Part shown: piece after piece, positions 41,801 through 52,281 of the stretch
How the letters are laid out: each line of letters starts with the position of its first letter
How positions within the stretch are numbered: the first letter of the stretch is position 1
Source of the DNA: Oikopleura dioica
Taxonomy: Eukaryota > Chordata > Appendicularia > Copelata > Oikopleuridae
Length of the DNA stretch: 64,000 bases
Direction: 5' to 3'
NCBI GenBank assembly: GCA_907165135.1
Contig: OU015566.1
Coordinates: forward strand, 4,466,501 to 4,530,500
Translations under genes and position numbers: made by a program
Notes under the pieces: model-generated
The model's input: the letters and a program-made list of their open reading frames with translations, nothing else
Databases searched by the model: none
What the model was told of the DNA's origin: nothing

Positions 41801-44688
41801 ACGTATCCAGATTTTTACCCGTTTATTATCGACATTCTTCATGCAAGCAACGTAAGTTGAAAAGGGTGCAATTATCGTGGTCAACCGCGGTCAAAAAAAA
41901 ACGAAAGCATGAATTATTTCTTTACTGACTTCATTTTCATTTTTTCAGATCGGCGAAAAACTCCCCCTTCCGTCAAGCCGATACATGCAAGATGAACTCC
42001 TTCCCTGCGTGAGCAAAATCGCCGCCCTCGCCCTTTCCCAAGGTAAACTACCTCGTAGCACAAAAGAATGAATTCCGCAGCATTTTTTCGACCATCAATA
42101 CTAAAGCTATTTGAATCTATTCATCGCGCGGTCACGTGACTTGAAGAATCTGCGAAAATTAGTGTCTCCGAAATTATTTCCTTTTTATTTTATTTGATTT
42201 GACATTTCCGCGGTTTTACGATAATCAACGATCTTAGACTTAATACTCTTCAAAGTCAACAACAACTTACTAGGCCGATCGGAATTTCTTGTATTCAAAA
42301 ATCAATCAAAGAAGTCGTTAATGCCGTTTTTTCGGGCGCTACTCCCGTACTTATTCGGACGATTATATAAGCGCGATTTAATGATCCAAATTGATTATAT
42401 AATTTTTCATGAAAAACGAACCGGAAGCTACCTGTCCAAAAAAAGTGGGACTCGCTTCAACTCAAAGGACCAAAAATAATAGCAGCAGGAAATGATTCGA
42501 AGAAGGAAAATGGCAATAATGGACGTCTATTTTTTCGATTATCACTTGATAATCGATGAACAAAACTGTTGAAAAGGAAATACTGTGCGTCTTTTGCGCG
42601 TCTCTATCTTTTGATAATGATGATTTCGTGTCTTCTCGGCTCGAAAACCTGTGGAAAAACCTGAGTCAGGGTTCGAAAATTGCCAGTTCGATCTTACACC
42701 GAAGGCCTTTTCTGACCCTGACTCAGGTTTTCGACACAGGTTGCCGAGCCAAAACGGGTTTGAAGACGTTTTCTATTATGAGACTGATGCCCTTAATTTT
42801 CCTTCAACAGCCCCCTAAAGCCTGTTTTAAGTCAAGCCGCTAAATCATCAATAATCATCTTTCAAATGTAATTATGCCTTCCGCCTTAAAACTGACATCA
42901 TCAGTTTCCGGAAAGCCTAAAACGACGACTTCAATTCATCTTTCTTTTCAGATTCCGAAATGGTTTCTCATAAACCCAGCATCATGGCCGTCTGTTCCCT
43001 TGGCGTCTTTCTTTGCAAAATGCGATTTCTAACGACCCCGGTTCAGTTTTTCCAAGCGCTGTGTCCATTTATCACGGTAAGAATGATTTTGAAGGAAAAT
43101 TCTGAGCTGTAAAAAGTGCTTATCAAAGTAGAAAAAAGTAACTGGCGCCTCAAGAAGGGTCGTATCCGCCCTCGAGCGATTTATTAATCGGTACTCGTGG
43201 TGCACTCGAAGCACGCGGGCCGGATACTTCCCACCATTGTTTACACTTTGTTCTTTCAACTCGAGTTTGATTTACGGTTTGAAATTATTTGAATCTCCAG
43301 CTTTGTTCTTTCTGAATTCAACAGCCGAGAATCGCCGGAAATTTATTTTGAAGCGTCTTTTGTTCAAAAAAGAATTTCAAAAATTCCTGACTGTAGTTAT
43401 GAATGTTCCCATGACTCATGCGTCATGAGAAAGACAGTCATACTTTGGCTCGAGATTCTGTGTAAAACCTGAGTCAGGGTCCTGATAGAGCTTGAAGCCG
43501 GGGCTTTCCATTGGAGCTCTTTTCGGACCCTGACTCAGGTTTTTACACAGGTTGTCGAGCCAAAATATGACTCATCTTTTCATGTGAACGTTCATTCCTA
43601 CAGTCATGAATTTTTGAGATTCCTTTTTGAACAAAAATCGCTTCAAAATAATTTTTAGTGATTGTCAGTTGCTACAAAGCCTGGAGTCATGAAGTTTCTT
43701 CCTGAAAAATTCAGCTTTGCGGTTGAAAATGGGATTATCATTTCGATTTCTTGGATAAATATCGTCAATCCCCGCGACTCCGGCTTTGTCCAAATATCCC
43801 AAGTTCAAGCCCCCTTTTTCTTGTCTCAAAGACAGTGAAATTGATTACGTAACAGCCAACTAGCCCGCCCAGCGCACCAGCTCGGCCCCGTCCCAACTTT
43901 AGCCGCCTTCAACCGCAATATTTTCTTAATAGAGGCCGTTCGACATTTTTCCCAAAAGTCAAAGCGATCCATCACGCGGCCACAGCGCGGAAGTGGAATC
44001 GAATTGAAATGAATAAAATTTTGATGGAGAGACTTTTTTATTCCGCAATTGCATGATAATTGCGCTGCTTTGATCTTGTTGTAAATTGGCTCTCGGTTCA
44101 AAGTCTACAAGACTTTTTCCAGATTTTTAGCGAAGAAAACTTGATGACCTTTTTTCATCAATAACGACTTGGGTTCAGCATTGCCGGCTCGGCAACCCTT
44201 GTAGAAAACCTGAGTCAGGGTCTGAGAGAGTCAAAATGAAAAGCCGCGTAGCGGCTTTTTAAATAACGAAGCCGCAACGCGGCTTCGCCAAAATTGAATG
44301 ATTTAATGGTTCGTTAGATCCTGAGTCAGGTTTTCTACACAGGTTTTCGACCCAAAATACAAATGCAAAAAATTTGAAAACGACCATCATTTATTCCTCC
44401 TTTTAGACCGTGCGGGAATCCGCCGAGCTCCGAAAATGCTGGGACACTTGCATGTTGGTCTGGCAAAACTACGCCCGAGTACCAAGTTCCGTCTCTCCCA
44501 CCTTCGCCTCCCGACCGGTCAACAACAACAACAACTATCTCCCCAGCCAGCAGGCGCCCAATCGTCTCCCCTCGGTCAGCCAGATCCAGCGATTGAAAGG
44601 AGCAAACGTCGACCCGATGGCAAACGAAATGGTGGTCGACCATGGCGATCCGGACCGCGACTCGGGCCACTACAGTAATCTGGACTAA
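38849..44688 (+). CDS. CCND: cyclin D (G1/S cyclin), eight exons
   Basis: Exons 38849-38902, 39942-40092, 40587-40792, 41592-41705, 41750-41851, 41949-42042, 42952-43076 and 44407-44688; 375 aa, all phases consistent. The N-terminal cyclin box is clear: KRQVTVDWARCVCETSNCDP, FPHAVKLFDRVL, IIAACMLIASKFRETVPL, LVALTKYSVDERMI, then LLKLHFDVSEVTYPDFY, as in D-type cyclins. The second box follows (KIAALALSQ, IMAVCSLGVFLCKM) and the tail is Asn/Gln/Pro/Ser-rich. D cyclins activate CDK4/6 to phosphorylate Rb in the nucleus. The usual N-terminal LxCxE Rb motif is not present in the short METNNEFKSCQSL start. The protein has a longer stretch than usual before the cyclin box. Introns 1, 2, 3, 6 and 7 carry seven MITE A copies, while introns 4 and 5 stay short (44 and 97 nt). 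Confidence 0.93.
39667..39893. mobile_element. MITE family A copy in cyclin D intron 1
   Basis: CTCGACAAACTGTGTAGAAA and CCTGAGTCAGG face CCTGACTCAGGGTTTGTACA; core AAAAGCCGCGCAGCGGC in inverted pairs. Confidence 0.8.
40346..40436. mobile_element. MITE family A copy in cyclin D intron 2
   Basis: Short form: AAAACCTGTGTTGAAAACCT at one end, AGGTTTTCAACACAAGTTAC at the other. Confidence 0.85.
40923..41126. mobile_element. MITE family A copy in cyclin D intron 3 (long form)
   Basis: GGCGCGGCAACCTGTGTAGA start, core AAAGCCGCGTAGCGGCTTTT with inverted partner, end TTTTCAACACAGGTTGCCG. Confidence 0.85.
41405..41513. mobile_element. MITE family A copy in cyclin D intron 3 (short form)
   Basis: GGGCTCAAAAATCTGTGTAA to TTCTACACAGGTTTTTGGGC, about 280 bp after the long copy in the same intron. 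Confidence 0.85.
42636..42753. mobile_element. MITE family A copy in cyclin D intron 6
   Basis: CGGCTCGAAAACCTGTGGAA to TTTTCGACACAGGTTGCCGA. Short form. Confidence 0.85.
43447..43563. mobile_element. MITE family A copy in cyclin D intron 7 (first)
   Basis: TTGGCTCGAGATTCTGTGTA to TTACACAGGTTGTCGAGCCA, near-perfect inverted ends. Flanks themselves form a longer inverted repeat: CATGACTCATGCGTCATGAG side shows ATTCCTGACTGTAGTTATGA, matched inverted after the element (TCCTACAGTCATGAATTTTT). Confidence 0.8.
44188..44350. mobile_element. MITE family A copy in cyclin D intron 7 (second)
   Basis: GGCTCGGCAACCCTTGTAGA to TTTTCTACACAGGTTTTCGA; core AAAGCCGCGTAGCGGCTTTT plus AAGCCGCAACGCGGCTTCG. It ends only 56 bp before the last exon. 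Confidence 0.85.
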
Positions 44689-46137
44689 AACGGCTTTTTA
44701 TGTTCTTAGAATTTTACAATTTTTTCGACTGATAATCATTTGTTTCCCTTTTTTCAATCCCGCTTTTTTCAACTTTTTCAATAATTTTAACCTATCTCAT
44801 TTTTTTCAATTCTCTTAATATTTCAGCCCAATTCTTTTGGGAAGTGTTTTATTAAACCGGTGCCCGTTTTCAATAGTTTCTATTCAAGAATTTCGGGAAA
44901 ATGATCTTTTCGAAAGAATCACTTGTTAACCCATTGTTATTCATTGACCAATTATTTGGCAAACGCTCTTTTTGACTCAGAATAATGCATCAGGGGATTT
45001 TTACTCAAATAAAAGGGTCCCTAGTCTCATTTTTAATCGTTTTACCAATAAATTGGTCAACAGACGACAATGGGTTAAGGTAATTTTTTCTCGAAATTCA
45101 ATCATTCATTATTTTTCACCAAATGCCCTTTCAATTTTTTTCCTCCTTGATCCCCATTTTCGGTGCTAAATCCCCAGAAAATGCCCCTTGTTTTTCAAAT
45201 TTCATCAATCATGAATCATGAATCCCCGCGCATAAAACCCATCATTCGACAAAAATCACCGAAAACCAAAAAAAAAATCCTGACTGAAAAAGACCTTTGA
45301 ACCTTTTTAACTCAAACTCAACAAAAAAATAACTCATTATTCGATGCCTTTCTATTTTAATGGTCCTATAACTCAAACAACTGAACTCTTCCTGAATCTC
45401 ATATTTGCAAAAAAAAAATCCTGAAAATCCTGGCTACTATCTGTCCCTATCTTCCTGAAACAATTTTAACCCATCCAAGTGCCTCGATGACCCGCCTGGC
45501 TGACTAAGCTTCAGATCTCACTTTTAATCTTATTTATTATTCTTTTCATTTATGTATCTCTATCATTTTTTTCTTTTATCACTTTCTTTTTATCACTGTA
45601 TTTTTCCCCGCAGTTTTGTCTGTATATTTGACCTCGTTTCTCCATTTTTCCCGTTTTGGGTTAAATTTTTCGACCGTGCTGGGCATTTTTCGGCCCTCAT
45701 GCAAAAATAGGTTAACCCATCATGTTTGTTTTTAACTGTTTTTGTCTTCAACAACCATTTCACGGGTAAATTTATTCAAATCTTCTCTCTCAAAATTCAA
45801 ATTATGGTGCTGGAAAATTTTCCCCAAGTTTCCACCTGAACCCATTTTAACCCATTCTCGGGTTTTTTAACCTGTCAAAAAAGAAGCCTGTCCAACAGTT
45901 CAAATTCTATTCAAATTATGTATTTTCTAGCGCAATTTCAACTGAAAAACTTTTTTTCATTATTCAAATTTTCATAATTCTAGAATCTTTTTATTTATTC
46001 TATCTTTCTATTTCCAGCCTGTTCATACTGTAATTATTACTGTATTCGTTTTTTTTTCTTTCCGAATTTTAACTGGTGTTATATAATAAATGTTTCAAAA
46101 AAAAATTTTTCTCTTCCTTGATTTCATTTTTTCAAAT
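44689..46137. other. long 3' untranslated region of cyclin D
   Basis: No gene on either strand. The stretch is pyrimidine/AT-rich with repeated AACCCATT-type words (TTAACCCATTG, ATTTTAACCCATTC) and ATTTA motifs, ending with an AATAAA at about 46086 followed by an A run. This fits a 3' UTR of about 1.4 kb, unusual in such a compact genome, with the sideroflexin stop just 45 bp further on the other strand. Confidence 0.45.
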
Positions 46138-47628
46138 TTACAAGCCTTTATTGAAATGAACAGTTTTAATGCCTTTTTCGCGCAGATCAGCGGCGAGTTC
46201 GGGCTCAAGGTTTTCGATCGAGGTTGAAATTCGCTGCGGCCAGATTGCGCAGCAAGCAGGAGTAGCGACCACCAGGGAGAGGCCGATGAGAAGGACGGTT
46301 AGCGGATTTGCCAGAGCTGGATTTCGAGCGAGAAGACGACCAGGTTTCTGAACAAATCAGGGTTCTAAATCGACTAGTCGAGTTTCGACTAAAGTCGAAG
46401 TCGAGTCGAGTCTTAGTCGAAAAGACTAGCTCGACTCGACTAGACTGGTTGTGGAAATAAGTCGACTCGACTCGACTTGACCTTATGAGTCAACTAGATT
46501 GTCGACTAGTCGAAAAAGTCGGGAGCATTATTGAGAAGAAAGTCGAAAAATCTAGTCGAAAAAGTCGAAAATCTAGTCGAAAAAGTCAAAAAAATTCACT
46601 TTTTGCTTTCGACTTTTCGACTTCTCTTTAGACTTTCGACTAAATTTCGACTTTTCGACTAATTTTCGACTTTTTCGACTATTGAAGATTGGGAAAGCCT
46701 CAATCTCCTACGGCACCTGTAATTGGGTGACAACAACAGGAGGAACCACCATCGTCGGAGTCGCCATCAAAATTCTCGAAAGAACGACTTTCGCGATACT
46801 TTCTTTTCCCAAACTCGGGCTGTAGCCAACCACATTTCCATCATCATCTTCCAGCGGCATTCCTCTTCCAAAGCACTCATTTCTTCGCATGTAAGGAAGG
46901 TTGATTCCATTTGCCACAGCGACTGCTCCGAAGGGGACGAGTCGGGCGATAATTGGGGGAAATCGAGAAGCGGCTTTGTTCAAACTAGAAAAATCAAGGA
47001 AAAGAAGTCTTTTTGAATTTACCCAAAAGCAGCTGCACAAGCTGATCCAGCAGCAACGAGAAAGTCTTGAGGGACGAAAACGGGTCTTGGTGAGTTACAG
47101 TAGTTAACCGTCGAGTTGAAGCTCTAGAAAGGGGATGAGAAAGAGAGATCAAGGAAGAAAACGAACCTGATTAATGAATTGACCTGTGATCGCCTGAATC
47201 GGAGTTCTGTAGAAAATGATCATTCCCGAGGCGATTATACAGTTTCCCGGAGCTAGAAATACAATCCAATATCATCGAAAAGCTCGGGATCTACCTTGAA
47301 AGCTCATTCGACCAGGGAGAAAAGTCAGCTCTCCAGTAGACGGATGATACGCCGACTCGTAAATGTACTTGGCATCCCAAACTTGAGCCTTTGTCACTCC
47401 TTCTGGAACTACTCCCTTGTTGATTTTTACTCGCTCGATGAGTTCTTTCGCTGCGACATGATCTCTGACGATGTTAATTGGATTTACTGAGCGGTAGAAA
47501 TGAGCAGCGCGGCCGGAAAATGTGTCTAAATGGATTTTAGAAAGCTTCTTTTTCAAAAATTTTTCAATAATTTTTTTCATACCTTGATCATAAAGAGATT
47601 TTGATAAGTCAACTGTTTCTTCTCCCAT
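46138..47628 (-). CDS. SFXN: sideroflexin (mitochondrial serine/amino-acid carrier)
   Basis: Exons 47628-47583, 47525-47295, 47252-47167, 47123-47023, 46984-46717 and 46347-46138 give 313 aa with all phases in register, the normal family length. Hallmarks: DLSKSLYDQDTFSGRAAHF near the N-terminus, the HPSTGE motif (family HPDTGE), a GNCIIASGMIIFYRTP helix, NGINLPYMR, and the terminal FNKGL. Sideroflexins are multi-pass inner mitochondrial membrane carriers; SFXN1/3 import serine for one-carbon metabolism. Which paralogue this is cannot be settled by eye. Introns are 42-57 nt except the last (369 nt), which is swollen by a TCGAC satellite. Convergent with cyclin D. Confidence 0.93.
46370..46685. 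repeat. TCGACT short-repeat element in the last sideroflexin intron
   Basis: Runs of GACTAGTCGAGTTTCGACTA, GTCGACTCGACTCGACTTG and TTTCGACTTTTCGACTAATT. The left part is GTCGA-rich and the right part its reverse, giving a rough palindrome. It lies wholly between the splice sites at 46348 and 46716. Confidence 0.7.
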
Positions 47629-47718
47629 TCGACTCTTCTCTATTTTCTTTTATTTTTTGCTCGAAATTCTAGATAGTTTTCGTTGAACTTGTTTTGTAAG
47701 GAATTGGATTCTCTTCAG

Positions 47719-47850
47719 ATGGCCCTAAACAGAGCGATTATCGATTGGGCACACGCCTCCCTGAACTCGTGTGAGGCACATCGCCCGCAGCATCACACCC
47801 TTGCACTTGATACTGGATCAAACTGTATGATTCTCTATATTTCGGATTAA
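47719..47850 (+). CDS. possible small ORF (43 aa)
   Basis: Starts right after a TCTCTTCAG acceptor-like site (ATG at 47719) and reads MALNRAIIDWAHASLNSCEA to a stop at 47850. Composition is protein-like, and the stretch is GC-richer than its flanks. No signal peptide, no family. It could be a short gene, an exon of a longer one or chance. Confidence 0.25.
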   Translation: MALNRAIIDWAHASLNSCEAHRPQHHTLALDTGSNCMILYISD

Positions 47851-48338
47851 TAAGATTAGGTTAATGTCTCTTTTCTCATAAAAAATTTTTTTCAAGCATT
47901 TCGAGTCAAAAAAAAGTGGAAAAAAATAAAGTCGTACCTTTTTTTAATTTATCTGACCAGCAGAACCCAGCCTCCTTTACTGGTTCTAGTGCCTGACGAA
48001 ACTGCCTCGGGCTAAGTAGAACGCATGATCATCAATTTCTCTGTTTTCTGTTCTAGAAACTCTCTGTTTCCAGGAAACTAAGCTTTCTTTTTTGAGATTT
48101 TCATGCGTCATTGTATTTTCTTCTGTCGAGCTCTTTTCTTGAGCTTGCGTAATTATGCAAATAAATTTGATCGGTTCGAAAGAGAAATTTTTGAGCGAAT
48201 CATCTGTTTTTATTTTGAACTGCGCAAGAACAGGCTATATTTTTCATTCACTAGAATCGCATGTTTCTCATTGCCTTCTCAATTTCAATCGTGTATCTAA
48301 ATTTTTCTTCCCCGGAAAAGCTCGTAAAGGAAAGTTTC

Positions 48339-49306
48339 TTACCGTAGTGCCTCCTTGTACTGGGAATTTCGCTCCATCTTTGGATGCTCCTTGCCTTTTT
48401 CGATCATGTTTTCGACGACATGTGAGTTGAGAAATGTTTTCCAGACTTCTGAGTTCTCCAGGTGACTTTCTTAGTTCAAGTTTTAGAATCTCTTTTGTCC
48501 GAAAAAATCAGCCAAACCTGCAATTTCCTTCCACAACTCATGAGAATCAATCACATCCTTCCAGAGCCAGCAAACTTTCTCTAACTGCACCAAAAAAAAA
48601 TTTTTGAAAAAGCACTCATTCTCTTCACCTGATTTCCTTTTGCTGGGTCGATTTCAAAAGCGTTTCTGATGATATTCACCAGAATTTCAGGCGGCAGTTC
48701 GTTTATGTTCATCTCAAGAAAAAATCAGTATTTATCGCCTACTAGAGCCGGCTTGGGTCATAAAATCGTCAAATTCTGAGCGAGTTAATTTTAAACTTTC
48801 GATTTCAAAAGAATCAAAAATGAAATTTTTTTTAGAAAAAAAAATTTTTTGGAAATCGAAAATTTCTCTTACCTCCTGAGCAATCTGCTGGAGAACAATT
48901 GGAAGTGCCATTCTTCTGAGTTTTCCTTCTGACTTCTTCTTTCTAAAATAAACTGTCCGGGGGCTAAGCAGCCATCTCAGAATGAGCTCTCTGACGGCTT
49001 TAGTCTCCTGACTTTCTGACGGGGGCTCCAGTTGGCACGCTGCCAGAGCACCGCCGACGCAACTCGAAATTTATTGAAGCAATCAAGTAGTATTTCTTAT
49101 TCTGAGTCATTTACTTCCCTCAGAAATTGGCAAAAGCAACGGTCATTTTTGGGGGTTTAAGTTGAAGCTGGTTTAATTTTTCGTTTTTCTATTAGAGGTG
49201 ATTAAAAATTGAAATTTGAAGAATAGACTCACTGATTTTTGAATCTGAAATTATTGAACAAGTCTTCAAACACATCCTTCAAGTTTTCAAACTTGAGCGA
49301 GCTCAT
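48339..49306 (-). CDS. small F-box protein (134 aa)
   Basis: Exons 49306-49233, 48942-48873, 48712-48629, 48584-48518 and 48448-48339, all in phase. The F-box follows a basic N-terminal part: ELPPEILVNIIRNAFEI, then LEKVCWLWKDVIDSHELWKE. F-box proteins recruit substrates to SCF ubiquitin ligases through Skp1. No WD40 or LRR repeats follow; the tail (VWKTFLNSHVVENMIEKG) ends at CGG TAA, where GGTAAG is also a good splice donor, so a longer isoform is possible. Without a substrate domain it may serve as a structural or competing subunit (inference). Confidence 0.72.
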
Positions 49307-49913
49307 TTTACTCAAGAAAAATCTATTTCGAAGGGGTTTTTGAACAAACTTTGATTTTGAAAAGGTAAGGACGTGGCTCCAAACTAACGAGAAGGCCAGA
49401 TAATATTATCTGTACAGAAATGTCAGTACGGAGAAAATAAATAAAAAAACAACGTCTCATTGCCATTCTATTTCTATTCGTGAAATAAACTTTTTCAAGA
49501 TACCGATGATTTTTGATGATTGCCCCGAAAACTAAAGCCCGAAAAAGCGACACCAAGCGTGCATTATTCTCTTCCTTCTCTGCCTGGAGGACCCCTCCTA
49601 CTGAAAGAATTTCAAATTGAAAGAAGAATAATCTCTTCCGGGGAATTCTTATAGATATTATTTCATTAAATTATAATATTATATTATTATTTCATTTATT
49701 AAGCAGAAGCTTTTCGCCATTTCGGCTTCTTCAGTGCTTTTTTTATGCAACGACAGAGTTCTGTAAATAAAGCAAGTAGAGCGAGTATGAATTTAACGTT
49801 ATTGAAAGTATGGCAACTGGAATATTGGATTTTGTCATGGTAACACTGCAAAGCAGAAAAATATACTCATAGGCAAAAGAGAATTGTCTTATCTGGATTA
49901 GTCAGAAATAGTT
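49307..49913. other. short intergenic region
   Basis: AT-rich with the AATTATAATATTATATTATT stretch near 49670. No gene or clear repeat. It should carry the F-box gene promoter and the SLC43 3' end. Confidence 0.4.
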
Positions 49914-52227
49914 TTAAGAAGGATTCTTTCGGATGAGGTACAGAAATAAGCAGAAATGGAAGAGCGAGAAAATTTCTAAATACAAAAGAATTCGGTTTGC
50001 TTTGACGAAGCTGTTTGCGTTGGCGTATGAGAAGAGCCAGTCGGTTGCCTGAGCAGAAATAATCGTGAAGATCTAGAAAATGTTATGTAACGTTAAGATA
50101 AGAAATGACTTCTTGCCTGGGTCGTTCCGTAAAGCTTTCCAAAGTGCTCGTTCGGGAATGAAAGGCCGATGACAGTAGCATTAATGCCGTAAGTAAAGGA
50201 TTTGTGAAGAACAGATAAGAAGAAAGAGGCGTACTGTAAAGTTGTGTTTGCGATGAGTGTCAGAGCGGTAAAAGAAATTCCGAAAATCGTTGTCAAAAAG
50301 ACTCCAGTGGCGAGAGCTTTATTTTTGTCGCCAGTTTTGGCGAGAGCTGAAAAAATAGAATGAAAATCGACGGAAAGAGCTTTAGAACTGACTTGAATCA
50401 ACAACCATGCCGGTCAAAAAAGCATATCCAGCACCACCGAATTGAAAAATAGCAAAGTTCGTCATCATCGTTCCGGTAATCGATCCTGCTTCTTCCTGGG
50501 TACAGTTTTGATCGAGTTGAACAAGCTCTTGCGTTCCAGGAGCGATGGCGCCGAGATAAAAATACACTCGCGTCTGGGGTGCGAAACGGGGCAGGGAGTA
50601 TCGGTGCCCCGTCCCATTTTGCCCCCGTGTTACGGGACAGAACGGGGCAAAGTATGCTGGTGCCCCGTCCCGTCCCGGTCCCGAAACGGGGCAAAAGGGG
50701 GCACGGGACGGGGCAGTTGTCCCGTTGCCCCGGTCCCGTTTCGCACCCCAGACTCGCGTCACTTGAATGATGAAAAACAACATCGTTGAAATAAAGAGCG
50801 GGGAGAGAGCAACTTCAGAGCTGAAAAATGCTGGGACTTCCTTCTCATTTTCCTCAGCTCCGTTCTTTTTCTCTTCGGAGTGGGGGTTCTTTTCTACGCC
50901 ATCCAGTTCTACGTTGTTCTTGTTTTCGTCAGTTCCAGATTCAGGCGTTGAGCAGAGCGATTTGTAAGCAGGGACAGTTTTATAATCGGCACGAAGGGGC
51001 TTCAAGAGTGGTTCAAATAAGGCTCTTTCGTGAAATGAAAAATTTTAAATTAAAAAAAATATATTAATTTTATTATTATTGTTATTATTATTATTATTTA
51101 TTTTTTAAATTGAAATTTTAAGATATTATATTTTTGATTATTTTTCAAAGTAATCATTTTGAACCATAAATAAGGAATAGCGTCGATTGGAAGCAAGAAG
51201 AAGGTTCTAAAAATGATAAGAGCGGAGAGAGCAGCATAAATCGCCCATGTCATGGAATATCCGATCGCGTTGTAGATTGCCAGGAAGAGCAGCGCGGAGC
51301 AAGAGCTGGAATCTATTGTACCATTGAAAACGCAGAGAACTCGGCCACGAGCAGCTTCGTAGTAGTTTGCCACTTGAAATTGAGTGACGAGCAGAAAGAT
51401 ACCCGCACAGCTGATTGATGTCCAGCCGTATTTTAAATAACTTTAAAGAAGAAATAAAATCAGCCTCCAATAAATTTATAAAATTCCTACTCATCAGTTT
51501 CGCCGGGAGTTGCAATAGCGACCATCACCGACCCAGCAAGGAAAAGAACAAGCCCGACAAGTCGAGTTTTCATCGATCCAAAGCTGTCCATCAGAAAGCC
51601 AGCAAGAAATGCTGCAACGGCGAAGAACGTCATTGCTAGAATTCAGAATTGTTCATTTGACAAAATTTTCTCGTAGCGGAGAAAGCGGAGAAAGCATACC
51701 TTGAAATTTAACGGAGCGGACCAAAAAATTTTTCCCCGTAGCGGAGCGGAGCGGAGCTGACTAATTTTTTTGTTCTCTGTAGCTAAGCGTAGCGTAGCTG
51801 ACTAATTTTTGGAATCTCTGTAGCGTAGCGGAGCGGAGCTGACCAAAAATTTTTTTCCCGTAGCGGAGCGGAGCGGAGCTGGGGGGAATTTTAGCGAAGA
51901 TAGCTAAGCTAAGCTGAAGTAGCTGAATTCTAGTAGAATTCGCTTGATTCATTCCCGATTCAATTCGATTCACTTACCAAGAGTAAAAATAGCGGTAAAT
52001 GCGGCGTCCTGAATCTCTTGCGCGCTTTTCTCATCTTCTTTGGCTTGTTCTTCTGGCGCTTCTGTGATGGCGACGGAAATGTTCCCAGTCTCTGTTGAAG
52101 AGTCTGTCCAGTAGAAACCTTCTTCTTTATAGATCTTGATCAAGTTTGGCCAGCCGAAAATTGTGCCACAACAGAGGAAAATCTCTAACACTGTGAGCAG
52201 CGTTTGCCCATGGTGGAAGAGCTGCAT
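49914..52227 (-). CDS. SLC43-type (SLC43A3-like) membrane transporter with a MITE in a coding exon
   Basis: Exons 52227-51978, 51635-51491, 51440 to about 51150, about 51012-50393, 50346-50117 and 50072-49914. It begins with TM1 (VLEIFLCCGTIFGWPNLI, EEGFYW) and has FAVAA FLAGFLMDSFGSMKTR, the TM5-6 block (GTIDSSS, RTFFLLPIDAIPY), a hydrophilic loop (EEKKNGAEENEKEVP) and later helices, matching the SLC43 branch of the major facilitator superfamily (amino-acid or purine transport at the plasma membrane). The final intron has a GC-AG donor. The third-to-fourth exon join is not certain: the only GT would make a stop, so a non-GT donor or base error is likely. A 178-bp element interrupts the fourth exon but preserves the frame. 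An upstream ATG at 52281 is less likely. Confidence 0.82.
50566..50759. mobile_element. MITE with 8-bp target-site duplication inside an SLC43 coding exon
   Basis: The element is 50574-50751 (178 bp) with inverted ends CTGGGGTGCGAAACGGGGC and CCCCGTTTCGCACCCCAG, flanked by the duplication ACTCGCGT (50566-50573 and 50752-50759). The interior is a palindrome of GGGACGGGGCAC-type words. Inserted length plus duplication is 186 bp, a multiple of three, and no stop codon arises on the gene strand. It also provides a GT (50753-50752) and AG (50575-50574) that would bound a 180-nt intron. Confidence 0.88.
51672..51925. repeat. GTAGCGGAGCGGAGC short-repeat element in an SLC43 intron
   Basis: Repeats of CCGTAGCGGAGCGGAGC and GTAGCTAAGCGTAGCGTAGC with GACTAATTTTT spacers fill most of the intron 51636-51977. 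Like the TCGAC element it is made of very short units. Confidence 0.7.
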
Positions 52228-52281
52228 TTTTAATTTCAACTGAAAAAGGTATGTTTTAGTATCTGAAAGAAAGAAAAACAT

